A stretch of 64,000 bases of DNA from SHLQ01 sp964451305 (GTDB lineage: Bacteria > Actinomycetota > Acidimicrobiia > Acidimicrobiales > SHLQ01): the NCBI GenBank assembly GCA_964451305.1, contig CAYVHV010000019.1:5896-69895 (forward strand), written 5' to 3'. The notes under the pieces are model-generated. The model made no database searches. It was not told where the DNA came from and saw nothing but the letters and a program-made list of their open reading frames with translations. Position numbers and translations under genes: made by a program. Positions 25,988 to 35,900 of the stretch are shown here, piece after piece; the first letter of the stretch is position 1; each line of letters begins with the position of its first letter.

Positions 25988-27373
25988 TTACGCGTTGATT
26001 GCAGCCTGTGCTGAGTTGCGGCCCGCAGCGACGCAGGCGGGGAGCCCAAGTCCATCGCGCCATGCTCCGGTCAAATGCAGGCCTGGCAGATCGTCGAGTA
26101 GTTGATCCAGTGCGTCGATTCGGTCGCGATGGCCCACGTCGTATTGGGGGAGTGCCCGAACCCAACGGGTCACGGCGGAGTTCGTTGCGTTGACCTCGGT
26201 GCCGAAGATCTCGGAGAGGTCGTGTTCGATAGCCGTGACGAGTTCGTCGTTCGAGAGTTCCATCCAGCGTTCGTCGGTTCGTCGTCCGACCGAAACTCTC
26301 AGTACCTGACGTCCGCCGATGGCCAGCGTTGGCCACTTGTGCGAAGCGAACGAGATCGCGGTGATGTGATGGCCGAGCGTGCGAGGAATGAGGACCCCGC
26401 TGATCTCCGTACCGAGGTCGATCGTTTCTGGAGCCAGGGTGATCACGGCGAGAGCGACCGAGCTGTAGTCGATGGACGAGAGCAGGTCCGAGACCTCGGG
26501 TGCAATCTCTGCGAGCAGTCCTGCCACCCCAAATGCCGGGATGGTGCTTATGACGTGGTCGACGTCGGTGCCATCGACGGTCCAGCCGTCATCGGTGCGA
26601 GACACGTCCGCGTGTGTGTTGGTGCGTAGTTCGCATCGTCCGCTGGCGATCAACCGCTCGGTGAGACGTTCGATGAGACGGCCAAGACCTCCCTCGATGC
26701 TGTGGAACACCGGTGCTGGTTCGGTACGACCGACGGCTCGAGCTGCAGCCTCTTCGATTGTGGAGGCGGCCGCGTCGAGAAGGCGTCCACCACGTTTGCG
26801 GAGCGCGTCCAACTGCGGCACGCCGGAGATGACGCTCAGTCGGTCGGTGTCGCCGGCGTTGATTCCTCCGAGAAGGGGATCGACGAGGAACTCGAGGACC
26901 TCGTCACCGAGTTGGCGGCGGACGAGCGATCCGACCGACTCGTCTGTATCCGTTGGCGGCGAGTCGGCTACACCTTCGGCGGCGATTCGTGCCCCAGCCG
27001 GCGAGATCAAGCCGGTCGCTGTCAGGTCAGCGGTCGCCGGGACGCCGAGGACGTTCGGCGGCAGCGGGTGAGTTACCCCGTCGCGGTAGATGCGAGCCGA
27101 TCGGGCGACCGGGCTGGTGAGAGACTCGGTCAACCCCAGCTCGGTGGCGAGCTCGGTGACCTCTGGTCGACGCGCAAGAAATGCATCGGGGCCGGTGGGG
27201 ACGATCGTGCCGTCCAGCGATGTCTCCGCAATCTTGCCCCCGAGAGACGCACTCGCTTCAAAGACGACCACTCGACGTCCCTGAGTCACGAGTTCGAACG
27301 CCGCACTCAGCCCGGTGAGACCTCCACCGATGACCGCGATCGGCCGCTCGCCCAACGGTGGAGCTTCAGGCAC
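25988..27373 (-). CDS. hemG: protoporphyrinogen/coproporphyrinogen III oxidase (HemY/HemG type)
   Basis: FAD-dependent oxidase of heme synthesis, acting on coproporphyrinogen III in the actinobacterial coproporphyrin route (hence also hemY or cgoX); this assignment is from knowledge of the phylum. 461 aa from GTG 27373. The FAD dinucleotide-binding motif IAVIGGGLTGLSAAFELVTQ is at the N-terminus, and the C-terminal LHLTGAWRDGLGLPACVAAG completes the FAD site. It overlaps hemE by 8 nt, so it is translationally coupled. Confidence 0.93.
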   Translation of the reverse strand: MPEAPPLGERPIAVIGGGLTGLSAAFELVTQGRRVVVFEASASLGGKIAETSLDGTIVPTGPDAFLARRPEVTELATELGLTESLTSPVARSARIYRDGVTHPLPPNVLGVPATADLTATGLISPAGARIAAEGVADSPPTDTDESVGSLVRRQLGDEVLEFLVDPLLGGINAGDTDRLSVISGVPQLDALRKRGGRLLDAAASTIEEAAARAVGRTEPAPVFHSIEGGLGRLIERLTERLIASGRCELRTNTHADVSRTDDGWTVDGTDVDHVISTIPAFGVAGLLAEIAPEVSDLLSSIDYSSVALAVITLAPETIDLGTEISGVLIPRTLGHHITAISFASHKWPTLAIGGRQVLRVSVGRRTDERWMELSNDELVTAIEHDLSEIFGTEVNATNSAVTRWVRALPQYDVGHRDRIDALDQLLDDLPGLHLTGAWRDGLGLPACVAAGRNSAQAAINA

Positions 27374-28397
27374 GGAACTGGTGAACTCGTTCGACGACTT
27401 TCTCCAGTTTCTCGGGCTCGGTTTCAGGGGTCACCCCATGTCCCAAGTTGAAGATATGGCCGGGATGACCACCGTTGCTCTCGAGCACAGCGTCGACTTC
27501 GCCCTCGACGACCTCCCATGGCGCTCCGAGGATCGCTGGGTCGAGGTTGCCTTGCAGTGCCGTCCCTTCGGGGACGCGAGTGCGGGCTTCAGCCAGCGGA
27601 ATTCGCCAATCGACCCCGACGACGTCGGCTCCAGCATCGGCCATCAAACCGAGGAGTTCTCCGGTACCTACACCGAAGTGGATTCGTGGAACGCCGGTCG
27701 CCCCGATTGCCTCGAGGACCTTCGCACTCGATGGCATTGCGTACTTCTCGTAGTCAGCTGCGCTGAGCGAGCCCGCCCACGAGTCGAAGAGTTGGACCGC
27801 TTCTGCGCCATGATCGACCTGTGATTGCAGCGATGCAATGGCGAGGTCGGCCAACCGGTCGGTGAGGGCAAACCACAGGTCGGGGCGAGCCTTCATCATC
27901 ACCTTCGTGTTGTGGTAGGTACGCGACGGGCGCCCTTCGACGAGGTAGCTCGCGACGGTGAAGGGAGCTCCAGCAAATCCGATCAACGGGATGTCGAGTT
28001 CGGCGACGAGATTGTCGATCGTTTCGAGCACGTACGGCGTGTCGGCTTCGGCATCGAGCGGGCGAAGGCGGGTGAGGTCGTCACTGGACTTGAAGGGCTT
28101 TTCGACGACGGGTCCAACGCCGGGCACCACGTCGAGCCCAAATCCGATCGCGTGGGCGGGGGTCACGATGTCGGAATAGAGAATGGCGGCGTCGACGCCG
28201 TAGCGGCGAATTGGTTGCAGGGTGATTTCGGTCGCCAGGTCGGGGTTTGCGATGGCGTCGTTGATGCTGCCGGGGCCACGTACTTCTCGGTACTCGGGGA
28301 GGGAGCGACCGGCTTGACGCATGAACCAGACTGGAGTGACCTCGTGTGGTTCGTTTCGGCAGGCGGCGAGGAAGCAAGAATCGGGTCGTGCGGTCAT
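27366..28397 (-). CDS. hemE: uroporphyrinogen decarboxylase
   Basis: Converts uroporphyrinogen III to coproporphyrinogen III. 343 aa, usual length. The signature PVWFMRQAGRSLPEYR, the substrate-binding YSDIVTPAHAIGFGLDV and GFAGAPFTVASYLVEGR are all present. It is the first gene of the minus-strand run hemE-hemG and overlaps hemG by 8 nt. A 109-nt divergent region separates it from the helicase gene. Confidence 0.95.
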   Translation of the reverse strand: MTARPDSCFLAACRNEPHEVTPVWFMRQAGRSLPEYREVRGPGSINDAIANPDLATEITLQPIRRYGVDAAILYSDIVTPAHAIGFGLDVVPGVGPVVEKPFKSSDDLTRLRPLDAEADTPYVLETIDNLVAELDIPLIGFAGAPFTVASYLVEGRPSRTYHNTKVMMKARPDLWFALTDRLADLAIASLQSQVDHGAEAVQLFDSWAGSLSAADYEKYAMPSSAKVLEAIGATGVPRIHFGVGTGELLGLMADAGADVVGVDWRIPLAEARTRVPEGTALQGNLDPAILGAPWEVVEGEVDAVLESNGGHPGHIFNLGHGVTPETEPEKLEKVVERVHQFRA

Positions 28398-28506
28398 GGC
28401 CTCAGGCTACGAGGTGGAACGCCCGCTGGAACGCTCGGGTCGCCAGATACGATTATGGACCCGCTTGAACGCACGTCCGGCGTTGCATCGTCCCTGAGAG
28501 GCCATC

Positions 28507-30579
28507 ATTCACTCCGAGCTCGAAGCTGAACAGCAATACCTAGATTTCGCTCACGGATGCCTCGATGAGTCGAGGGAGATGGCGCGCAAGTTGTCGTCAT
28601 CGCTCGAAGTCGGCGCCGGTGGCACCAATCAGGCGCGTTTCGAACGTGAGGCGTTCACCGAGAACATCGTTGATCGCCTGCAGCAGTTGGACATTGGCGA
28701 TGCGTCGTTGATCTTCGGGCGGATCGACCACGGTGGCGAGTATGACGACACGCTCTACATCGGCCGCGTGGGTGTCTGGGATCGGACCCAAGACCCGGTG
28801 GTCGTCGACTGGCGCGCACCCGCAGCCGAACCCTTCTATCGGGCGACCGGGGCCGACTCGTTCGGTCTCGAACGCCGCCGGCATTTTGCGACCCGCGGCA
28901 AGACGTTGGTCGATATCGACGACGAATTGTTCGGCGACCTCAGCCGGCTCGATGCCGGCGCCGATTCGGGTGAACGCAAGATTCAAGGTCATGGGGCACT
29001 CATCACCGCTCTCGAGTCGGCTCGAACCGGGCGTCTTGGCGACATCGTCGCGACGATTCAGGGCGAACAGGATGAGATCATTCGATCGCGGCTGCAAGGT
29101 CTGCTGGTCGTTCAGGGTGGACCAGGGACGGGCAAGACCGTCGTTGCGCTGCACCGTGCGGCGTACTTGCTTTACTCCCACCGGTTCCCGTTGCAAGACC
29201 AGGGCGTGCTCGTCGTCGGGCCGAACCGCCTCTTCCTTGCGTATATCGAACAGGTGCTTCCGTCCCTCGGTGAAGCGGGGGTTCGGCTTGCGGTCCTGAG
29301 TGATCTCGTCTCGCCTCGAGTGCGGACCGATCGCCTCGGCACCGAAGCAGCCGCAGCGGTCAAGGGTGATCTGCGAATGGTCGATCTTGTGCGGCGTGCG
29401 GTTCGGCAACGTGAACGCACGCTCCGAGAGGATTTTGTTCTCGGCTTTGGCTTGCAGAACCTGCGGCTCAGCGCGTTCGAAAGTGAGCAGATCGTCAAGG
29501 AAGCTCGCCGTCGCTTCAGGACCCACAACGCGGCTCGTCGATTTATCGAGAACGAGGTTTTTGCCACGCTCGCAAACAGCGGCCGCGAGGAGGTTGACCC
29601 CGGTGTGTTGCGCGACCGGGTTCGCCGCACGTGGCAGGTTCGTGAGGTGCTCGAATGGATGTGGCCAGTGCTGACGCCCGCCCAGCTGTTGCACGACCTG
29701 TTTCGAAGCCCTGCACTTCTCGCCGCTGCGGGACGCGGGCTCTTTTCCGATGCCGAATTGGCGACGCTGGCCTACGACGGGAACGAACACGTCAACTCGC
29801 TCGTCTGGACCTTCGATGACGCGCCGCTGCTCGACGAAGCCCGAGCCCACCTCGGTGCACGCCCGGGCAAAAAGGCTGTCGACGAGGTCCGCACCTATGG
29901 CCACATCGTGATCGATGAAGCGCAGGATTTGGCGCCGATGGCACTTCGAATGATCTCGCGACGTTCGCTCAACGGCTCGTTGACGGTCGTTGGCGACCTC
30001 GCTCAATCCACCGGATCGTGGGCGCGAGATTCGTGGGATGACGTCATTGCACAACTGCCTTCGAACGAGAAGCACCCACCGATTCGACGAGAGCTCACGA
30101 CCGGCTACCGCATCCCTGCACCCGCAATGGAGTTGGCTGCTCGGGTTCTGACCGAGGCAGCGCCTGGTCTGAAGCCTCCTGTTGCGATTCGTGATGAGGG
30201 CACTGCGCCGATCATTACCAAGGTCGACGATCTCGAACGTGCGGTGCCTGACGCAATACGCCGAGAGCTTGCCGAGATTGGTCAGGGCAATGTGGCGGTG
30301 GTGGTTCCGCGGTCGCTCGTCGAACCGTTGACCGCGGCCCTCGAAGCCGACGATCTCGACTTCGGCACGGCGAGCCGTTCCGGGCTCGATCGCCAAGTGG
30401 CCATCGTTCCCGTTCAGCTGGTCAAAGGCCTGGAGGTCGATGCGGTGTTGGTGGTTGAACCATCGCGCATCGTGTCAGAAGAACGCCAAGGTATGCGTGC
30501 GCTGTACGTGGCTCTCACGAGAGCGACGAAGCGGGTCGGCATTGTTCATGCCGACCCGCTTCCTCACGTGCTTCGTTAG
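28507..30579 (+). CDS. helD: HelD-like RNA polymerase-associated UvrD-family helicase, probable AUU start
   Basis: 690 aa if translation starts at ATT 28507. Homologous to HelD, which binds and recycles RNA polymerase. Walker A is GGPGTGKTVVALHRAAYLL and the DEXX box is HIVIDEAQDLAP, with a late motif LYVALTRATKRVG. The first ATG (28579) would cut off an N-terminal helix beginning IHSELEAEQQYLDFAHG that matches the HelD coiled coil. Between the upstream TGA (28495-28497) and that ATG there is no ATG, GTG or TTG. A GAGAGG sequence precedes the ATC-ATT codons. A rare AUU or AUC start, or a sequence error just upstream, would explain this. Confidence 0.88.
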   Translation: MHSELEAEQQYLDFAHGCLDESREMARKLSSSLEVGAGGTNQARFEREAFTENIVDRLQQLDIGDASLIFGRIDHGGEYDDTLYIGRVGVWDRTQDPVVVDWRAPAAEPFYRATGADSFGLERRRHFATRGKTLVDIDDELFGDLSRLDAGADSGERKIQGHGALITALESARTGRLGDIVATIQGEQDEIIRSRLQGLLVVQGGPGTGKTVVALHRAAYLLYSHRFPLQDQGVLVVGPNRLFLAYIEQVLPSLGEAGVRLAVLSDLVSPRVRTDRLGTEAAAAVKGDLRMVDLVRRAVRQRERTLREDFVLGFGLQNLRLSAFESEQIVKEARRRFRTHNAARRFIENEVFATLANSGREEVDPGVLRDRVRRTWQVREVLEWMWPVLTPAQLLHDLFRSPALLAAAGRGLFSDAELATLAYDGNEHVNSLVWTFDDAPLLDEARAHLGARPGKKAVDEVRTYGHIVIDEAQDLAPMALRMISRRSLNGSLTVVGDLAQSTGSWARDSWDDVIAQLPSNEKHPPIRRELTTGYRIPAPAMELAARVLTEAAPGLKPPVAIRDEGTAPIITKVDDLERAVPDAIRRELAEIGQGNVAVVVPRSLVEPLTAALEADDLDFGTASRSGLDRQVAIVPVQLVKGLEVDAVLVVEPSRIVSEERQGMRALYVALTRATKRVGIVHADPLPHVLR

Positions 30580-30593
30580 TTTTCAGCCGGTGC

Positions 30594-32816
30594 TTATTGC
30601 GTAAGCGTTGGCTGGACGTCGATCTCGAGCACCGCATCGACTCGTTCGGTGAATGCCGAGCTGCCGTCTGGGTTGATTCGAGCGTTGACCTCAAGGGTCA
30701 GCCAGAGGCCGGTGAGGCTCTGGTCGATGTTGGTGAGGTCGATGACGCCACCGTTCGAGTGAACAGGGATTCGCTCGATCGGAACACCATCCAGGTCGGT
30801 AAGAACCGGACCGAAGTCACTACCAACGTTGACGGTTGCGAAGATCTCATCGGCAACGGCGAGCAGGTTTGGTGGTACTCGGATCAGGCCGTATCGCGTT
30901 GTGCCAGATCCATCCGTGCAATCGCAGGGACCGATTGGTGTCGCAACTGCCGCCTGGTCACAGGGACCGAAGCCCACGGGATCGAAGGAGAAGAAGATTG
31001 CTTGGTGGCCGAGGCCGATGATGCAACGATCTGCGACCTGCGCGAAGCCGTACGGAAATGCGTTGCCAAGTCCATTCGTCCGAGCGTTGTTGGTCTCGAT
31101 GTATGCAGTGCCGTTATCGCCAGTGGTGCACGCTGACTGCGTTTGCCAGTTCCAGCATCCAACGAGGTTCGAGTTGCCGCCGGCGAAGAAGGTACGAAGG
31201 CCCCTCCAGCTGAACGTGTCTCCACCCCAGTTGCGTCCGAGCTCGGAAAGGCCGGCACGAAGACCTGGGAGCTCTCCAGCGTTGCTAAAGCCTCCGCCGA
31301 TCGAGCTACCAGAACCGATGTTCACACAACCGTTGTTCTCGGTAATGATGTTGAGCACGCAGACGCCGTTGGGCTGTCCAGAGGTGTTGTAGCGGGTGAA
31401 GGTGAGGTTGTCGTCACCGCCGTTGCCGAGCGTGTTGTTGTAAATCGGAGCGCTAACCCCCTGACAGTTTGTGATCGTTCCGTTGTTTGCGGAGAGATCG
31501 AGGCAGTGGAAGAAGACGCCATTGCGGGTGTTCTGCGTAAGCACCAATTCTCCGCCGAACTGCTCACCGTTGCTCACGTGGTAGGTGCGATCTTGAAGGT
31601 CTGGCAGTCGGGTGTCGTTGGCGTTGAGCCCGGGGAGGGTTGTGATTGGACCGTTGTTGCAACGCTGCATTGTGAACGTCACGCACACGCCTTGGCCGTC
31701 TTGGCTAAAGAGGTACAGACGGCCTTCGTTCTCGAACGGCCCGTGTACGTTGATCCAGCCTGGAAAGCTCGGATTATCAGGCTGATCGAACAGGCCGATA
31801 AACGGCGTTCCGCAGTTGCTTCGGGTCGTGGTGTCAAAGCACGCAAGACCGGTTCGGTCGGTGTCGCGGTCACGAGCGGCGTAGTAGATCTGTCCAGTAT
31901 CGGAGATGAACTCGACCGGACGGTTTCCGGTCTGGTAATCAAGACCGTATGGAGCGCCAGCGCAGTCGTTGCCGTTCAGGGTTGGCTCTTCGGAGATGAT
32001 CTGGCAGATGATCTGGCCATTGTTCCGGCCGTCCGAGTGATGGTTTACCGCCCACACTTCGTCGAAGCCGTTGGTGGAAGGGTTGCTGTCGAAGAGCAAC
32101 GGTGCGTATCCGTCGCCGTTGCCATTGCCGCCGAACCCGACAAATGGTGGGTTGAGTGAGAGTTCTTGGTTGCAAATTGCACCGCAGTTCGAAAGCAACG
32201 CCTGAGCGGAGCGGTCGATCGTTGGAGCATCACGAACGATGTCGGAGAAGAACTGCTCGCCGTTGCGCTCGACGCTTACATCGACAACACGGGTGAACAC
32301 CGGGTTGCCAGCTCCGTCGTCACCATTTTCGACGAACGAACGAGTGATGGTGATGACCGAACCATCGGCGGCGACCAACGTTGCCGTCGAGGTGCTGTTG
32401 TTGTCGAGGAAGTTGCCGTCTTCGCCGTTCGGGTCGGTTGAGAGCACGATTCCTGGCGGATCCGGGAACGTAAGACCGCTCGTCTCAAGAAGTGCTTGGA
32501 CGGTTTCGACCGTCGCTTGGAACGCCTGCGTCTCGGCAGCGGCTTGATCGGCAGCGCTCAGCGCTACCCATTCAGTGACGCCTCTGTCCCCAAGGAACGC
32601 CCTCGCTTCACGATCGAAGGCGGCAACACCGTTGAGCGAACCGACGTCGGCTGCACGCTGCTGCTCTTCACCTTGGCGATACCACGCTCCGAGGTCGGTC
32701 GCGAACGCTGCGATAAAGAGCAAAAGCAGCATCACGAGGGCTGTCAGAATAAGGATTGCGCCACGTTCTGAGTCGGGGCGCTGGATCCTGTTACGGAGGT
32801 CGGCAAAAGAGTTCAC
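30594..32816 (-). CDS. TadG-like pilus-assembly/surface protein
   Basis: 740 aa. The N-terminal segment SERGAILILTALVMLLLLFIAAFATDLGAW (only the GAILILTALVMLL core need be noted) is the TadG-type helix, followed by Ala-rich helical YRQGEEQQRAADVGSLNGVA typical of TadG/Pilus-assembly N-terminal domains. The remaining roughly 550 residues are Gly/Asn/Thr-rich with repeated short strands, many Cys pairs (for example NCGAICNQ, PCDCTDG), and look like a beta-propeller or large surface domain. This pairs functionally with the TadE proteins at 13924-15785. It is not in a tad operon here. Confidence 0.75.
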   Translation of the reverse strand: MNSFADLRNRIQRPDSERGAILILTALVMLLLLFIAAFATDLGAWYRQGEEQQRAADVGSLNGVAAFDREARAFLGDRGVTEWVALSAADQAAAETQAFQATVETVQALLETSGLTFPDPPGIVLSTDPNGEDGNFLDNNSTSTATLVAADGSVITITRSFVENGDDGAGNPVFTRVVDVSVERNGEQFFSDIVRDAPTIDRSAQALLSNCGAICNQELSLNPPFVGFGGNGNGDGYAPLLFDSNPSTNGFDEVWAVNHHSDGRNNGQIICQIISEEPTLNGNDCAGAPYGLDYQTGNRPVEFISDTGQIYYAARDRDTDRTGLACFDTTTRSNCGTPFIGLFDQPDNPSFPGWINVHGPFENEGRLYLFSQDGQGVCVTFTMQRCNNGPITTLPGLNANDTRLPDLQDRTYHVSNGEQFGGELVLTQNTRNGVFFHCLDLSANNGTITNCQGVSAPIYNNTLGNGGDDNLTFTRYNTSGQPNGVCVLNIITENNGCVNIGSGSSIGGGFSNAGELPGLRAGLSELGRNWGGDTFSWRGLRTFFAGGNSNLVGCWNWQTQSACTTGDNGTAYIETNNARTNGLGNAFPYGFAQVADRCIIGLGHQAIFFSFDPVGFGPCDQAAVATPIGPCDCTDGSGTTRYGLIRVPPNLLAVADEIFATVNVGSDFGPVLTDLDGVPIERIPVHSNGGVIDLTNIDQSLTGLWLTLEVNARINPDGSSAFTERVDAVLEIDVQPTLTQ

Positions 32817-32991
32817 GCTGTGTCTTCGGCGCGAATCATCCGAATCTTTCTAGGTAAAAAGAACCGTTCGCCCAAAACACCGGTGTCCTGGTAACACCGA
32901 GGAGCGTCGGAAGAGTCCAAGATGGGTCCTGCTCAGTCGTTCTACACGCTCGAACTGAGTCTTCCCGCCGGCCAACACTACGGTTATCGGT

Positions 32992-35900
32992 GTGTCCTCC
33001 TCGCCACTTGAGCACTTCTCTCGTCCTGTTCGGACATGGTTCGAGACGACCTTCACTGAACCAACGCCGCCGCAAGCACTCGGGTGGCCCCATATCGCTG
33101 GTGGTTCCAACGGCCTGATCGTGTCGCCGACAGGCTCGGGCAAGACCTTGTCTGCGTTCCTCTTTGGCATCGACCGCCTCATGACGAGCCCGGTCCCCGA
33201 ACGTGACGCTCGAACCCGTTTGCTCTATGTCTCGCCGCTCCGTGCTCTCGCGGTCGATGTGGAGAAGAACCTTCGCGCGCCGCTTCGTGGCATCACCCTT
33301 GCTGCGGAACGGCTTGGTCACGACGTTCATGTGCCGACCGTCGGCATGCGAACCGGCGATACACCGGCCGATGAGCGGCGCAAGCTCGTTCGCAACCCGC
33401 CCGATCTACTGATCACGACACCCGAGTCCTTGTACCTGATGTTGACGTCGGCTGCGAAGGAGACGCTGCGTTCCGTGGATGCGGTGATCATCGATGAGAT
33501 CCACTCGGTGGCAGGGACAAAGCGGGGAGCGCATTTGAGCTTGACGCTCGAACGCCTCGGGCGGCTCGTCGGTCGACCCGTTCAGCGGATTGGACTGTCG
33601 GCGACGCAACGGCCCCTCGATGAGATCGCCCGGTTCCTCGGTGGACGAGAGGTGGTCGATGGAGTGCATCGATGGCGGCCCGTCGAGATCATCGATGCGG
33701 GTGCTGCTCCCGATATGGATATCGAGGTGATCGTTCCGGTCGAGGACATGGCCGAACTTGGGAAGGTCAGCAATGAGTCGACGTCGGACGCGACGTTGGA
33801 CGGTCCGCAACGGACGAGCATCTGGCCGTCGGTGCATCCTCGGATCCTCGATCAGATTCGAGCGCACACCTCGTCGATTGTGTTCGTCAACTCCCGTCGG
33901 CTCGCGGAGCGTTTGGCCGGCAGGTTGAACGAGATCTGGGACGAAGAAGATGCGTTGGCGGGTGAGCAATCACCGAACGAAGACGTCGAGTTCCAACGGA
34001 TCCAAGCCCATCACGGTTCCCTGTCGAAGACGCGACGCCTCGACATCGAAGACCAGCTCAAGCGAGGGGCGATTCGTGCCATCGTCGCAACGAGTTCGCT
34101 CGAACTCGGTATCGACATGGGTGCGGTCGACCTGGTGATCCAAGTCGAGTCACCCGGGTCGGTGAGTCGAGGGCTACAGCGAGTCGGTCGCGCTGGCCAC
34201 CAAGTTGGGGCACGCTCGACCGGAAAGGTGTTTCCGAAGCACCGCTCGGATCTGCTCGAAACTGCGGTCGTTGTCGATCGAATGCAACACGGTGAGATCG
34301 AGCAGACGCACTATCCACGGAATCCGCTGGACGTCTTAGCCCAACAGATCGTCGCGATGACCGCTCTTGAAGACTGGGAGGTCGACGAGTTGCTGGCGAC
34401 CGTCCGGAGCGCAGCGAACTTCGCCGAACTATCCGACGATGTCTTCGAGGGAGTTCTCGATCTCTTGTCCGGTCGCTATCCGTCCGAAGAGTTCTCTGAG
34501 CTTCGCCCTCGGATCGTGTGGGACCGGGTTGCAGGCACGATCCGGAGTCGAAAAGGCGCGCAACGACTCGCCGTTACCAATGCGGGCACGATCCCAGATC
34601 GTGGGCTGTACGGAGTCTTCCTGCCCGACGGCACCCGCGTGGGCGAGCTCGACGAAGAGATGGTGTACGAATCGCGCCCGGGTGAGACGTTTCTCTTGGG
34701 CGCGTCGACGTGGCGTATCGAGGACATCACCTTTGAGCGGGTCGTCGTGACCCCAGCTCCTGGTCAGCCAGGGAAGATGCCGTTCTGGCATGGCGATGGT
34801 CCCGGTCGCCCGATCGAACTCGGTCGAGCGGTGGGATCGTTCATCCGAGAGATTCAGGATCTCGATGGCGCAGCGGCCGAAAAACGGCTCATCGACCGGC
34901 ACGGTCTCGATGAGCTCGCTGCCGCCAACGTCTTGAGCTACGTCTCCGATCAGCGTGAAGCGACCGGTGTGGTGCCCGACGATCGCACGATCGTCGTGGA
35001 GCGATTTCGCGATGAGATCGGCGACTGGCGGGTCTGCATCCTGTCTTCGTTCGGTGCGCAGGTTCACGCGCCGTGGGGAATGGCGTTGCGGGCGCAGTTG
35101 GCGCAGCGCTGGGGAATGGATGTCGAGATGATGTGGGCAGATGATGGCATTGTCATCCGCTTGCCCGAGTCGGCGGAGGAAATAGACCTCGACGACCTTG
35201 CGCTCGACCCGAATGAGATCGATGAACGAGTCGTTGCCGAACTTCCGGGCAGTGCGTTGTTCGCGAGCCGCTTCCGCGAGTGTGCCGGTCGGTCGCTTCT
35301 GTTGCCTCGCCGTCGTCCCGATCAGCGGACGCCGCTGTGGCAGCAACGCCAACGCTCGGCCGACCTGTTGAAGGTCGCAGCGAAATATCCGAGCTTTCCT
35401 ATCTTGCTCGAAGCAACGCGTGAGTGTTTGAACGATGTGTTCGATGTTCCTGCGCTTCGGACGGTGTTGGAAGGCCTTGTCGACCGATCGATTCGTATGG
35501 TCCCGGTGGAGACACCCCGGGCGTCACCGTTTGCTCAGTCGCTGCTGTTCGGTTGGATCGCTGTCTACATGTACGAGGGTGATGCACCCCTCGCTGAACG
35601 TCGCGCCGCCGCGCTGTCGCTCGACCGAGATCTACTGCGTGACCTGCTCGGTGCCGAAGAACTACGCGAGCTACTCGATCCGGGCGTGCTGGCCGACCTC
35701 GAGCTTGAGCTTCAGCGGCTGGCCGATGGTCGTCTGGCTCGCGATGGCGACGAATTGCACGACCTGTTTCGCCTTCTCGGTCCACTTAACCGCTTTGAGA
35801 TCGACGCTCGGTTTAGCGGCCACGCCGACGTCGATGATGTTCTGTCGCAGCTGGCATCAGACCTTCGGGTCATCGAGGTCGGTATCGGTGACGAGCGACG

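Noticed and set aside
28597..30396. A 599-aa open frame on the minus strand opposite the helicase gene
   Set aside because: It is a shadow of the codon use of helD; it lacks recognisable domains, and the helicase motifs on the plus strand are intact.
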